Made by a program: the position numbers and the translations under genes | Shown here: one piece after another, positions 1 to 8,740 of the stretch | How the letters are laid out: every line of letters starts with the position of its first letter | Numbering within the stretch: position 1 is the first letter of the stretch | Notes under the pieces: generated by a model | What the model was told of the DNA's origin: nothing | Databases searched by the model: none | What the model saw: only the letters and a program-made list of their open reading frames with translations | From: Pseudanabaena sp. PCC 6802 | Lineage (GTDB): Bacteria > Cyanobacteriota > Cyanobacteriia > Pseudanabaenales > Pseudanabaenaceae | DNA length: 64,000 nt | Assembly: GCF_000332175.1 (NCBI RefSeq) | Contig: NZ_KB235910.1 | Coordinates: 736,278-800,277, forward strand | Direction: 5' to 3'

Positions 1-1
1 C

Positions 2-1363
2 TTAAAAGAAATTAGAGGGCATAAGGGGTGGGTCGTGCCAGTTAACTTTAGTAGTGACGGCAAGAGATTAGTCAGTGGGGGATTTGATTGTACGGTCAGA
101 ATTTGGGATATTGAAGACGGTAGCTGTTTGCGCGTTCTTCAGGGACATACGGCATGGGTATGGGCAGCATCCTTTAGTCCTGATGACCGACTTGTTGCCA
201 GTGCCGGTGTAGATGGAACGATAAGGATGTGGGACAGCGAGACTGGAGAGTGTCTGCATACCCTGAAAGCACATACTAATCAGGTTTGGTCGCTAGCCTT
301 TCACCCTGATGGCAAACTATTGGCTAGTGGCAGTGACGATCAGACCATCCGCTTTTGGGACGTACAAAATGGAAGGTGTCTTAGAATCATTCGAGGCTAC
401 ACCAATTGGATTAAATCAGTAGCATTTAGTCTGGATGGTAAATTTTTAGTCAGCGGTAGCAAGGATGGTTTGGCCAGAGTTTGGGATATCCAAAACAGAC
501 AATGTTCGCACATTTTAAAAGAGCATAAGGAAGGCGCAACTACAGTTGCTATTCATCCAGGCAGTCAACTAATTGCCAGTGGGAACGAAGATTGTAAGAT
601 AAAAATCTGGAATCTTTTAAATCGATCTTGTGACTTTACGTTACAGGGACATACGCAGCCTGTCTGGTCAGTAGCCTTTAGTCCTGATGGGCAATGGCTG
701 GCAAGCAGCAGTTTCGATCGCACTGTCCGAATTTGGAATGTTAGCGATTGGTCGTGCTTGCACGTTCTTGAAGGGCATACAGATCGAGTCGGGACGATCG
801 CTTTTAATGCCGAAAGTTCCATCGTTGCTAGCGCCAGCGAAGACATGACCGTGAAACTCTGGGATGTGGCCAGCGGTAAATGCACTCATACTCTAAGGGG
901 GCATACTAATCGAGTGCTTGCTGTCGCGATCGCCCCAAATGGAATCCTGGCTAGCGGTGGGATGGATAACACGATTCGACTATGGGATGTTCGGACTGGC
1001 GAATATTTACAAACGCTAGAAGGGCATAGTGGCTGGATTCTTTCTCTAGCATGGAACCCAAGTGGCTCTAATCTAGCGAGCTGCGGCTGCGATCGCACCG
1101 TAAAAGTTTGGAATATCGCCAATATGGAATGCAGTCATACGTATGAAGGACATACGAACTGGGTATGGTCGGTGGCATTTAGTCCTGATGGTTGCACGCT
1201 GGCGAGTAGTGGTGAAGATGAAACCATTAAGCTGTGGGATCCCTCGCAGGAACGTTCGAGTACTTTGCACATGCAAAGGCTCTACGAGGGTATGAATATT
1301 ACAAATACAAAAGGTCTCACTGAGGCGCAAAAGGTCTCGCTGAGAGAATTGGGAGCGAAGTAG
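2..1363 (+). CDS. WD40-repeat protein, C-terminal part (5' end outside window)
   Basis: The frame is already open at base 2 and encodes WD40 sequence (GHKGWV) before the first possible GTG at 35, so the true start lies upstream. Ten WD40 blades are readable, each running from a GH-type turn to a WD or WN end (IWD, MWD, FWD, VWD, IWN, IWN, LWD, LWD, VWN, LWD). They should form one or two beta-propellers for protein binding. The tail YEGMNITNTKGLTEAQK closely matches the C-terminus common to cyanobacterial NB-ARC/WD40 (STAND) proteins. I therefore infer that the missing N-terminus holds an NTPase or effector domain; this cannot be seen here. A partner cannot be named. Confidence 0.9.
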   Translation, partial: LKEIRGHKGWVVPVNFSSDGKRLVSGGFDCTVRIWDIEDGSCLRVLQGHTAWVWAASFSPDDRLVASAGVDGTIRMWDSETGECLHTLKAHTNQVWSLAFHPDGKLLASGSDDQTIRFWDVQNGRCLRIIRGYTNWIKSVAFSLDGKFLVSGSKDGLARVWDIQNRQCSHILKEHKEGATTVAIHPGSQLIASGNEDCKIKIWNLLNRSCDFTLQGHTQPVWSVAFSPDGQWLASSSFDRTVRIWNVSDWSCLHVLEGHTDRVGTIAFNAESSIVASASEDMTVKLWDVASGKCTHTLRGHTNRVLAVAIAPNGILASGGMDNTIRLWDVRTGEYLQTLEGHSGWILSLAWNPSGSNLASCGCDRTVKVWNIANMECSHTYEGHTNWVWSVAFSPDGCTLASSGEDETIKLWDPSQERSSTLHMQRLYEGMNITNTKGLTEAQKVSLRELGAK

Positions 1364-1424
1364 ATAGTTATATTTTGTCTTAGTTTTCGATATACACCTA
1401 AGAGAATAAAGGAGCACCATCACC

Positions 1425-3803
1425 ATGACGGGTAGAGTTTTTTTGCCTAAATCGATTGTTGAAACTACTTCTGAAGCGATCGCGAGTCGCCGCCAAGAGA
1501 GAGATGTAAACGATCTGGACGTGCAAGTTTGCTTTTATTGCGATCGCGAAACTTATGCGAGCTTAAACTTGAGTGCTGGAGTTGTGACAGAAATCATAGA
1601 GTTGCCCAGTGGATATCTACTTTGTGTTGACTGTCACAAACAAGGGGAGGATATAGCGATATCACAAGAAGTGCTGGAATTAGCGCAAAAAATCCATCCA
1701 GATATAGATTTCCTGGAAAACCAATTACCTTTACCGAGGGGACTGCATGGATATGCTTTTCACGTTGCTCCTATCCCTCCCGTAATCCCTTATGGGAAGA
1801 GAAGCTCGCGCGGATTCCGTATGGCGCTCAACGGTGATGGGATGGTATTTCGGCTGGGTTTTGAGTCTGGTAAAGCCCATCTCAAATCGAGAATTCCTAA
1901 ACCTCCCGAGTACTATGCCGACCAAGCGACAAATGCATTCTATGCTGATGAAGCAACAAAAAACAACCATTATTGGATGGCTTTTCGCGATGGCGGCCTT
2001 GCTCGTACCAGCCTGCTTCTAGGCAATCCCGATCAACTAAATACCGCTTTTCTCGTAACGAAAGAACATCTCCTGCTTACCTTTGATGCAGGTCGCCCTT
2101 ACATTGTCGATCCCGATACGTTAGAAGTAATCCAGCCGACGGGCGCAACCCAGGAGTGGCTCAGCATGTTTCCTGGGGTTCCGATTCCCTTTACCTTTTT
2201 AGGTATGCAAAGTCCCGCACACCCAGTCTGCGACGTGCGTAAAACCAGTAGCACCCAGGATGAGTTTTTTACGACCAACTATTCGACTGGTTACAACGGT
2301 GGATTTGCCTTTATCGTCAATTTTTTCTTCCATATTATGTTTTGGATTAATAAAATAATAAATGTGATTTTGGGCAGGCAAAAACCATCTTGTAAGGGTT
2401 ACAAGGTTAGCTATACCGATCTACTGCGATATCGCTTTAGGCAAGGGGCGAGTCAAGCGATATTAGAGCGATGGCGATTGGTGCGGCGCGACAACCATAA
2501 ACCCGTAGCTATTCAGCAGACCATGCATCAAATGGGCATTACTGAGGACTACATTATTTTGGCCGATATTGCCTTTAAGATGGAATTTTCGCAAATATTC
2601 TCGCCGTTCATTCTAGGATGGATACATGATGATTTTTGGATGCTACCTGGCTTAAAATGGCTGAGGTATCAAGTAGGATCGTTTCTCAATGCTTGCTTTC
2701 TACGTTTAATCAAACCCAAACCGTTCACGCAATTTTACATTGTCAATCGTAAAGACTTAGATACGATTCCTGGAGGAAGTGTTGAAAATACAGAAGATCT
2801 CCCCACTCTCGAAGTTACTCCCATAACCCTGCCTAAAGAAGTATCGCATTACGCAGTGGATTATCAAAATCCTGACGGTCAAATCTTAATTCAGGTCGCC
2901 CACAACAATAACTGGGATGCTACGGAATGGATTACAGAGTTTGAAACATCGAATCCTAACAAACCCCTCAGAACTGATTTGAAAGGTATAAATGCAGGCA
3001 CGATGGATTTAGGATCGTTGGCAAAGTATACAATCGATGCCAAAACTGGTGCGGTAAATAGAGTTGGGAATCTAGTTGTCGATCGGGATAAAAACACCTG
3101 GTCGCCATCGGTCTATACGCACCGCGAACTCTGTCGCGATCGCGCTACCGAGTCAAGCCAAACTGTCAAAAACATTTTTTGGATGTCCTGGGGATTTTCC
3201 TGGGAAATTATTCCCGGTCGCGTTTATGAGGCTTACAAACAAGGCAATAATCGAACTTTACCCATCGAACAAATGCCTTCAGACGACAAGCCCATGTCCC
3301 TAGTGCGGTTGGATACGACCACGATGCAAATAGCCGACTATTTCGAGTTTCCATTTGGACATTTTGTGCGATCGCCGCAATTTATTCCTAGTTCTGAATT
3401 ATGTCCGGCAGATCGGGATATCTCAGTACATGGTTATGTTGTCTGCCTCGTTTTGGGTGACTCTCCCGAGGGAAAACCTAAAGACGAATACTGGGTTTTC
3501 CATGCCTATGACCTTAAGGGCAAACCCATTTATCGTTTAAGCCATGAAGAGCTACAACTGGGCTTGACAATTCACTCCACCTGGATACCCAATCTTCAGC
3601 GCGACAAGTACTCAGAAGCAGAACGGCAGCAGCTAAGAGAGGACTCTGTCAGGCGCGATTACGAGGAGTTAGTAGATCGGGCGTGTTTGAGTGGGCGAAA
3701 GAAGAGAGAACTTTTTGATACAGTTGTGTATGAAGGTTATATCAGACAAGTTGCGGAGCAGGACTTAAAAGATTTTTACAAACAGCAGGGATGGCAACCC
3801 TAG
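1425..3803 (+). CDS. Carotenoid oxygenase family protein with N-terminal CxxC pair
   Basis: A 792-residue member of the RPE65/carotenoid cleavage oxygenase family, Fe(II) enzymes that cleave a polyene double bond to give apocarotenoids. All four iron-binding histidines can be placed from context: H266 (AHP), H368 (MHQMGITEDY), H493 (AHNNN) and H717 (IHSTW). NGDGM and DAGRPY are also typical of the family. Two features are unusual. Residues 36-39 and 67-70 form CxxC...CxxC, like a small zinc-binding module in front of the enzyme. A strongly hydrophobic insert near residues 290-315 could bind membrane. The protein is longer than classical bacterial ACO (~490 residues). The substrate is unknown. 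It lies 61 bp after the WD40 gene on the same strand. Confidence 0.85.
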   Translation: MTGRVFLPKSIVETTSEAIASRRQERDVNDLDVQVCFYCDRETYASLNLSAGVVTEIIELPSGYLLCVDCHKQGEDIAISQEVLELAQKIHPDIDFLENQLPLPRGLHGYAFHVAPIPPVIPYGKRSSRGFRMALNGDGMVFRLGFESGKAHLKSRIPKPPEYYADQATNAFYADEATKNNHYWMAFRDGGLARTSLLLGNPDQLNTAFLVTKEHLLLTFDAGRPYIVDPDTLEVIQPTGATQEWLSMFPGVPIPFTFLGMQSPAHPVCDVRKTSSTQDEFFTTNYSTGYNGGFAFIVNFFFHIMFWINKIINVILGRQKPSCKGYKVSYTDLLRYRFRQGASQAILERWRLVRRDNHKPVAIQQTMHQMGITEDYIILADIAFKMEFSQIFSPFILGWIHDDFWMLPGLKWLRYQVGSFLNACFLRLIKPKPFTQFYIVNRKDLDTIPGGSVENTEDLPTLEVTPITLPKEVSHYAVDYQNPDGQILIQVAHNNNWDATEWITEFETSNPNKPLRTDLKGINAGTMDLGSLAKYTIDAKTGAVNRVGNLVVDRDKNTWSPSVYTHRELCRDRATESSQTVKNIFWMSWGFSWEIIPGRVYEAYKQGNNRTLPIEQMPSDDKPMSLVRLDTTTMQIADYFEFPFGHFVRSPQFIPSSELCPADRDISVHGYVVCLVLGDSPEGKPKDEYWVFHAYDLKGKPIYRLSHEELQLGLTIHSTWIPNLQRDKYSEAERQQLREDSVRRDYEELVDRACLSGRKKRELFDTVVYEGYIRQVAEQDLKDFYKQQGWQP

Positions 3804-3814
3804 AAGTGAAGGAA

Positions 3815-3970
3815 CTGGTTGACTGACAAATCTATAGCCCCTCATCCCCCAACCCCTTCGCCCAAAAGGGGCGAAGGGGAGTCAGAAGGATCGATCGGCT
3901 TTCAAAGTCCCTCTCCCGCCCTGGGAGAGGGACTTAAGGTGAGAGCAGTAGACTTTTGTCAGTCAACCAG
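3815..3970. repeat. Repeat family C, MITE-like, 16-bp terminal inverted repeats
   Basis: The element starts CTGGTTGACTGACAAA and ends with its reverse complement, TTTGTCAGTCAACCAG. The interior is G/C-rich with short hairpins (ccccttcgcccaaaaggggcgaagggg type). A partial second copy in reverse orientation lies near 45682-45750. No coding capacity. The structure fits a non-autonomous miniature transposon or a dispersed palindrome. With repeat A1 it fills the gap between the oxygenase and the carbonic anhydrase gene. Confidence 0.7.
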
Positions 3971-3988
3971 GGTTTGTCATAATAGAAA

Positions 3989-4145
3989 TATAGCGGTTTT
4001 CAGATGAAAACGAGAAGGGGGTTTGGGGGCGTTGCCCCCAAGAAGGGGAGGCAGGGCGGTCTTGGGGGTTCCCCGCTAGAGCCACTGCCGTGTGAAACCC
4101 CTGCACCCCGTCAATAAAACCTGTTCTCAATTGAAAAACGCTATA
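3989..4145 (+). repeat. Repeat family A, copy A1 (long form with 43-bp cassette)
   Basis: 157-bp palindromic element starting TATAGCGGTTTTCA and ending TTGAAAAACGCTATA. The centre has a GGGGGCGTTGCCCCC hairpin and a cassette running from aggcagggcggtc to ccactgccgtgtg. Same length as A2 (15510-15666, opposite orientation). It is 43 bp longer than A4 (60072-60185), which lacks the cassette. Confidence 0.8.
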
Positions 4146-4240
4146 TGAGCGCAATTGTTAAATTTCATTCATTCACTCTAATTAGTTCATTCGTCAAACT
4201 TAGAATAAACATATTGACTTAAGACAACTAACAGGCACCT

Positions 4241-4969
4241 ATGCGCAAACTAATTCGAGGTCTACGGGACTTTAAGGATAACCATTTCCCTTCTCATTTA
4301 GAGTTATTTCAACTGCTAAATATGGCGCAAAAGCCCAGGGCTTTATTTATTACCTGTTCCGATTCGCGGATCGATCCAAACTTACTGACCCAAGCGGAAG
4401 TTGGCGAATTGTTTATTATGCGCAATGCTGGCAATATTATTCCACCATACGGGATACGGAGTGGGGAGAGTGCTACGATCGAGTATGCAATTCAGTCGCT
4501 TGGTATCGAGCAAATCATCGTTTGCGGACATACGCATTGTGGTGCGATGAAAGGTTTATTAAAGCTCGATCGCTTACGCGAAGAAATGCCCTTAGTTTAT
4601 GAATGGCTAAAACTAGCTGAGGGGACGCAGCGTCTGGTTTTAGAGAATTATACTAATTACCCTGAAAAAGAGTTGCTGGAAATCACAAGTGCGGAAAATG
4701 TTCTGACGCAAATCGATCATCTCAAAACCTATCCAATCGTGCGATCGCGTCTTTTTCAAGGTAGGCTCAATATTTACGGCTGGGTTTACAATCTGGAAAC
4801 AGGTGAAGTACTGGCGTACGATGCCGTCAGCCATTCATACGTTCCGCCACTGCATCAGATCTTAGACGACCTTCCCGAGCCATCTTTTAACGCGGAAGCA
4901 ATAGGCAACATGGAAGATTTGACCGCGCGAGATCCTAAGAAGCAGTATCAAGCTCCCATACCTGAGTAG
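4241..4969 (+). CDS. Beta-class carbonic anhydrase
   Basis: 242 residues. It interconverts CO2 and bicarbonate using zinc. The ligands and catalytic dyad are plain: C39-S-D41-S-R43, then H97-x2-C100 in CGHTHCGAM. The ESATIEYA segment of the family is also present. The length suits the short cyanobacterial beta enzymes related to IcfA/CcaA of the carboxysome, but it lacks a long C-terminal extension. Carboxysomal versus cytoplasmic location cannot be decided here, and no carboxysome genes are adjacent. The 3' end overlaps the convergent permease gene by 22 bp. Confidence 0.92.
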   Translation: MRKLIRGLRDFKDNHFPSHLELFQLLNMAQKPRALFITCSDSRIDPNLLTQAEVGELFIMRNAGNIIPPYGIRSGESATIEYAIQSLGIEQIIVCGHTHCGAMKGLLKLDRLREEMPLVYEWLKLAEGTQRLVLENYTNYPEKELLEITSAENVLTQIDHLKTYPIVRSRLFQGRLNIYGWVYNLETGEVLAYDAVSHSYVPPLHQILDDLPEPSFNAEAIGNMEDLTARDPKKQYQAPIPE

Positions 4970-5733
4970 TGTTTCAAACCCTTACGCCACAGCCAGCGAT
5001 TGAGTATATAAAACATCGCACCCCAAGCGAACATCACGGCAATACCTTTGCCAAAGCTTACAGGTAAACCGATAATAATGGCAGATGGGAAATGTACCAT
5101 GTACGGAAACGGAGTCCACAGTACTATTTGACGAACGTGCTCTGGAAATACCTCTAGCGGTGCCACCAGCCCAGAGAGGAAAAGGTAGATAAGGAACCAG
5201 AATTGCTCGATCGCGCTGGCGCGCTCTGTCCAGAAAGCAAATAAGGCAAACGTATACTGAATCAAGAATCGCAGTGAAAAGGCGATCGCTACCACTACCG
5301 CAAATTCCAAAACCTGAATTAAGTTAGGTATCCAAAACGAACCGGGATAGAGAGCAAAGAATAGACCCACCAGCACGAAGATGAATGGCAAACGAGCGAA
5401 GCGCTCTGCTACGTGGGAGGCGAAGTGATGCCAAACCGGATCGAGCGGTTGCAAAAGTTTATTGGATAACTTGCCCTGGACGACCTCCTTCTCGAATTCC
5501 CAAATCACCCACACTACGTTGAACTGTCGTACCACAAATGCTGCTAAAAAGTACCGCACAAAGTCTAGAGGCGAGAGACCAAATCGACCGCCCTGTGCCG
5601 CCTGTATCCAGACACCCATCAGGATGAATGGAAGGGAATTAGACAATGCCCACAGGAGCAATTCTGCTCGGTACTCCAGCATGTAGGCATAATAGGTACT
5701 GAGTAAGGTTCTGGCTACGCGCACTTGCTGCAT
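4948..5733 (-). CDS. ABC-2 type transporter permease
   Basis: 261 residues with about six hydrophobic segments. The FxxxFVVRQFNxxWVIWEFE and PLDPVWHHFASHVAERF patterns are those of ABC-2 exporter permeases of the COG3694/COG4587 type, which usually work as pairs with an ATPase. No ATPase or second permease is next to it. Its ATG overlaps the last base of the upstream kinase stop codon (TAATG), so translation is probably coupled to the kinase. Substrate unknown. Confidence 0.8.
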   Translation of the reverse strand: MQQVRVARTLLSTYYAYMLEYRAELLLWALSNSLPFILMGVWIQAAQGGRFGLSPLDFVRYFLAAFVVRQFNVVWVIWEFEKEVVQGKLSNKLLQPLDPVWHHFASHVAERFARLPFIFVLVGLFFALYPGSFWIPNLIQVLEFAVVVAIAFSLRFLIQYTFALFAFWTERASAIEQFWFLIYLFLSGLVAPLEVFPEHVRQIVLWTPFPYMVHFPSAIIIGLPVSFGKGIAVMFAWGAMFYILNRWLWRKGLKHYSGMGA

Positions 5734-8687
5734 TATTTCCGGCTCCAGCGATCTAAGACCATTTGCAAATCTTCGAGGCGAATGGGTTTGGCGATATAAT
5801 CTTGCATGCCTGCCGCCAAACAGCGATCGCGATCTTCTTTCATGGCATTAGCAGTCATGGCAATAATGATGGGGCGTTTTCCCTTTTCAATTTGGGCATG
5901 AATGCAGCGTGTCGTTTCAAACCCATCCATCTCTGGCATTTGGATGTCCATTAAGATCGCGTCATAGTCGCACCGATCTAATGCAGCCAGGACTTCCTTA
6001 CCGTTACAAGCAATATCTGCAACATAGTTGAGTTTGTGCAGCATGCGCAGCGCCACTTTTTGGTTGACGGGGTTATCCTCGGCGAGGAGAATGCGCAGTG
6101 GTAGGTGTGTGGGAGTTGTTGACGATCTAGTGCCATCGGTCGCATCTGTGGAAGCTTGAGCGATAGCAGCAGGCGGAGAAACTTTGCGAACTTTAATAGC
6201 GAATGTGAAAGTCGTTCCCTTTGCCAAGCCGCTGCTAACTGCGATATTACCACCCATAAGTCGGATGAATTTGCGGCTAATCGGTAGTCCTAACCCCGTT
6301 CCCTCTGATGCTTGGCGACCTGATGCGCTTTGGACAAATGGCTTGAAGACATTAAATAAATCCTCTCCAGCAATTCCCACACCCGTATCTTCAACTTCAA
6401 ATTGGATAATTGCATGCTCGCTATCCCGATCCTGGTAACTCGCAGGCGACGACAACCGCAACGTGATGCTGCCCTCCTGGGTAAACTTAATGGCATTTCC
6501 AATTAAGTTAATCAAAATCTGGCGCAATTTCATCTCGTCTGTACATACATACTGAGGCACGTCATCAGCACGCTCGAATTGGAGATGAAGGCCCTTGGCC
6601 TCAGCTTTTAGTCGCAGCATATTTTTGAGACTGTCCAGCATGCGATAGAGATCGAAATTACTTTCATTTAAAACTACCCTACCCGCCTCGATTTTGGACA
6701 TCTCAAGCACATCATTCACTAGAGAGAGTAGATGTTCGCCGCTGTTGCTAATAATACTAAGAGTTTCCTTTTGGGCAGCATTGAGCGATGGATCGTCGTT
6801 CATGAGTTGAGTAAACCCTAAAATAGCGTTGAGAGGCGTGCGCAATTCATGGCTCATGTTGGCTAAGAATTCGCTCTTAGCGCGACTGGCAACTTCGGCT
6901 GCTTCTTTAGCTTTTTGTAACGCATCCTCTACCTGCTTGCGATCGCTAATATCGCGAATCACCCAAATAACTGACTCGCGATCGATTGGAGAAATCGAGG
7001 CGGAAAACCACTTCTCTCGATCGGCAAATTTGAGGCTGTACTCAACATTAAAATTTTGCTCCGTGCTTAATACGGCTTGAATGTAGCGGAGAAATAAATC
7101 TGCTTGTTGTTGAGGAAACACTTCATGTAAAGTCTTGCCAACTAATTCGCTGGCATCCTGGTTCAGCAGATCGGCATTTGTCCGTGGAATCCTCAGATAT
7201 CGCCCTTCGGCATCGAAGACCACTATTAGTTCTCTCATGGCGGCAAATAGCCCTCGCAATTCAGCTTCAGTCGAGCTTAGTTCTGCAGTTCTCGCCACCA
7301 CTCGCATCTCCAATTCCAGGTTATTGGCTTTTAGGGCAGTAAAAGACTCGCGTAGCTTGCCAGCCATCTGGTTAAACGATCGCGCTAAACTCTCCAGTTC
7401 GCTAATACTTGTTGCCCGCACGTTACGATTTAATGCTTCTTCCTGTGGATTTGTAGCCTCAAACAGCGTGGCTAATTCCTCGGATGCACTGCTCAGGCGG
7501 GAAATTGGTTTAGCAATCCAGCGGGAAGTGAGAATCCCTAAAACTATCGTCACGCCCAAGGCTGCCAGACATAGGATAAATGTATTGCGCGTATTCGCAT
7601 TAATCTCAGCCATAAAGTCATCTTCAGGCATTACCACTACAGCCAACCAATCGAGATTTCGCTCGTCTCGATATGGTAGGATCTGGACGTATTGCACTTT
7701 TTCTCCAATCTTGAAGTCTAGTTGGTAAGCCCGATCGATATTTTGGAGAAGGCCAAAATAATTAACTAGAAATTCTGCTGTAGAACGCGTGAGTTTATTT
7801 TTACTCTCCGTGGCTTTAATCCGCCGCGCCCAGCTATTGCCCTGAGTATCTTTCTCAAACAAATAAGGCTTCTCACTCGTAGAAGTAGCGACAATCGAAC
7901 CAGAGCGTTCGATGATAAAGGTTTGACTGTTAGCACTCACTTCGATCTTACGCAGAAAATCGCTTATTTGCCCCAGTAACAAATCTACTGCCATCACGCC
8001 TTGCAAATTATCCTGGCGATCGTAAAACGGTTGCGCTGCTGTAATCCCTATTTCACCTTGAGCAAATGTATAGATCTCGCTCCAGGTCGGTTTCTTCGTC
8101 GCGATCGCCTTTTTAAACCAGGGTCTTGTGCGAGTGTCATAATCAGGTAGGACTTTTAAGAATTTGGTGCGATTGCCACGTTCGTCTAAGGCATAGATAT
8201 GACGTTGCGGAAATTTGCCCGTGGTTTTCGCAACTATAGAACCATCTTCTAGTGACCCAGCCAGGGCGATATGACCGTTGGCTAAACCTATATAAATTTG
8301 ACTAACTGATTGTTGGCGTTTTAGTTGTAAGGTGAAATGTCTTTCCAGCGCTGGCTTGTTATCAATATCTAGCTCGCCAAGCATGACGCTGTTAATGTTA
8401 GCTTGCGTGATGTGAAATGGTTCTTCTAAGTAAGTACTTAAATGTTGTTGAATGCGGTTGCTAACTTCCATCCGTGCCTGACCTGCTAGGGCGCTAGTGG
8501 CTTTTTGCCCGTTGCGAAATGCCAGCCATGCAGTTAACCCTACAACTGTCACCATTTGCAATACAAATGGCACGACAATCACCAGTACTAATGGCAAAGC
8601 TTTCGAGTTTTTTGCTGCCCGATCGGACAAAGCACTACTGGAGTTGTCAGACCGATCGGATAGTTGACTCAACTCAGAAGGTACCAT
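5733..8687 (-). CDS. Hybrid sensor histidine kinase (Cache-HAMP-PAS-HisKA-HATPase-REC)
   Basis: 984 residues. A first membrane helix (about 31-53) is followed by a ~310-residue periplasmic dCache-like sensor (YALDERGNRTKF, YDTRTRPWF, IGITAAQPFYD). A second helix (about 370-392) leads into HAMP (SRWIAKPISRL), a coiled segment, and a PAS domain (VVFDAEGRYLRI). The HisKA box is SHELRTPLNAILGF with phospho-acceptor H613, followed by HATPase N/G1/G2 boxes (NLIGNAIKFT, DTGVGI, GTGLGLPIS). The C-terminal receiver has phospho-acceptor D914 (LMDIQMPEMDG). It is a membrane receptor for a small ligand, passing phosphate internally and perhaps on to an HPt protein. No response regulator is adjacent; its only close partner is the coupled ABC permease. 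Confidence 0.95.
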   Translation of the reverse strand: MVPSELSQLSDRSDNSSSALSDRAAKNSKALPLVLVIVVPFVLQMVTVVGLTAWLAFRNGQKATSALAGQARMEVSNRIQQHLSTYLEEPFHITQANINSVMLGELDIDNKPALERHFTLQLKRQQSVSQIYIGLANGHIALAGSLEDGSIVAKTTGKFPQRHIYALDERGNRTKFLKVLPDYDTRTRPWFKKAIATKKPTWSEIYTFAQGEIGITAAQPFYDRQDNLQGVMAVDLLLGQISDFLRKIEVSANSQTFIIERSGSIVATSTSEKPYLFEKDTQGNSWARRIKATESKNKLTRSTAEFLVNYFGLLQNIDRAYQLDFKIGEKVQYVQILPYRDERNLDWLAVVVMPEDDFMAEINANTRNTFILCLAALGVTIVLGILTSRWIAKPISRLSSASEELATLFEATNPQEEALNRNVRATSISELESLARSFNQMAGKLRESFTALKANNLELEMRVVARTAELSSTEAELRGLFAAMRELIVVFDAEGRYLRIPRTNADLLNQDASELVGKTLHEVFPQQQADLFLRYIQAVLSTEQNFNVEYSLKFADREKWFSASISPIDRESVIWVIRDISDRKQVEDALQKAKEAAEVASRAKSEFLANMSHELRTPLNAILGFTQLMNDDPSLNAAQKETLSIISNSGEHLLSLVNDVLEMSKIEAGRVVLNESNFDLYRMLDSLKNMLRLKAEAKGLHLQFERADDVPQYVCTDEMKLRQILINLIGNAIKFTQEGSITLRLSSPASYQDRDSEHAIIQFEVEDTGVGIAGEDLFNVFKPFVQSASGRQASEGTGLGLPISRKFIRLMGGNIAVSSGLAKGTTFTFAIKVRKVSPPAAIAQASTDATDGTRSSTTPTHLPLRILLAEDNPVNQKVALRMLHKLNYVADIACNGKEVLAALDRCDYDAILMDIQMPEMDGFETTRCIHAQIEKGKRPIIIAMTANAMKEDRDRCLAAGMQDYIAKPIRLEDLQMVLDRWSRK

Positions 8688-8740
8688 TTCAGTTCTTTCA
8701 CCGATTTGTTAGATTACTATCTACCCCCTTCTACTTTACC

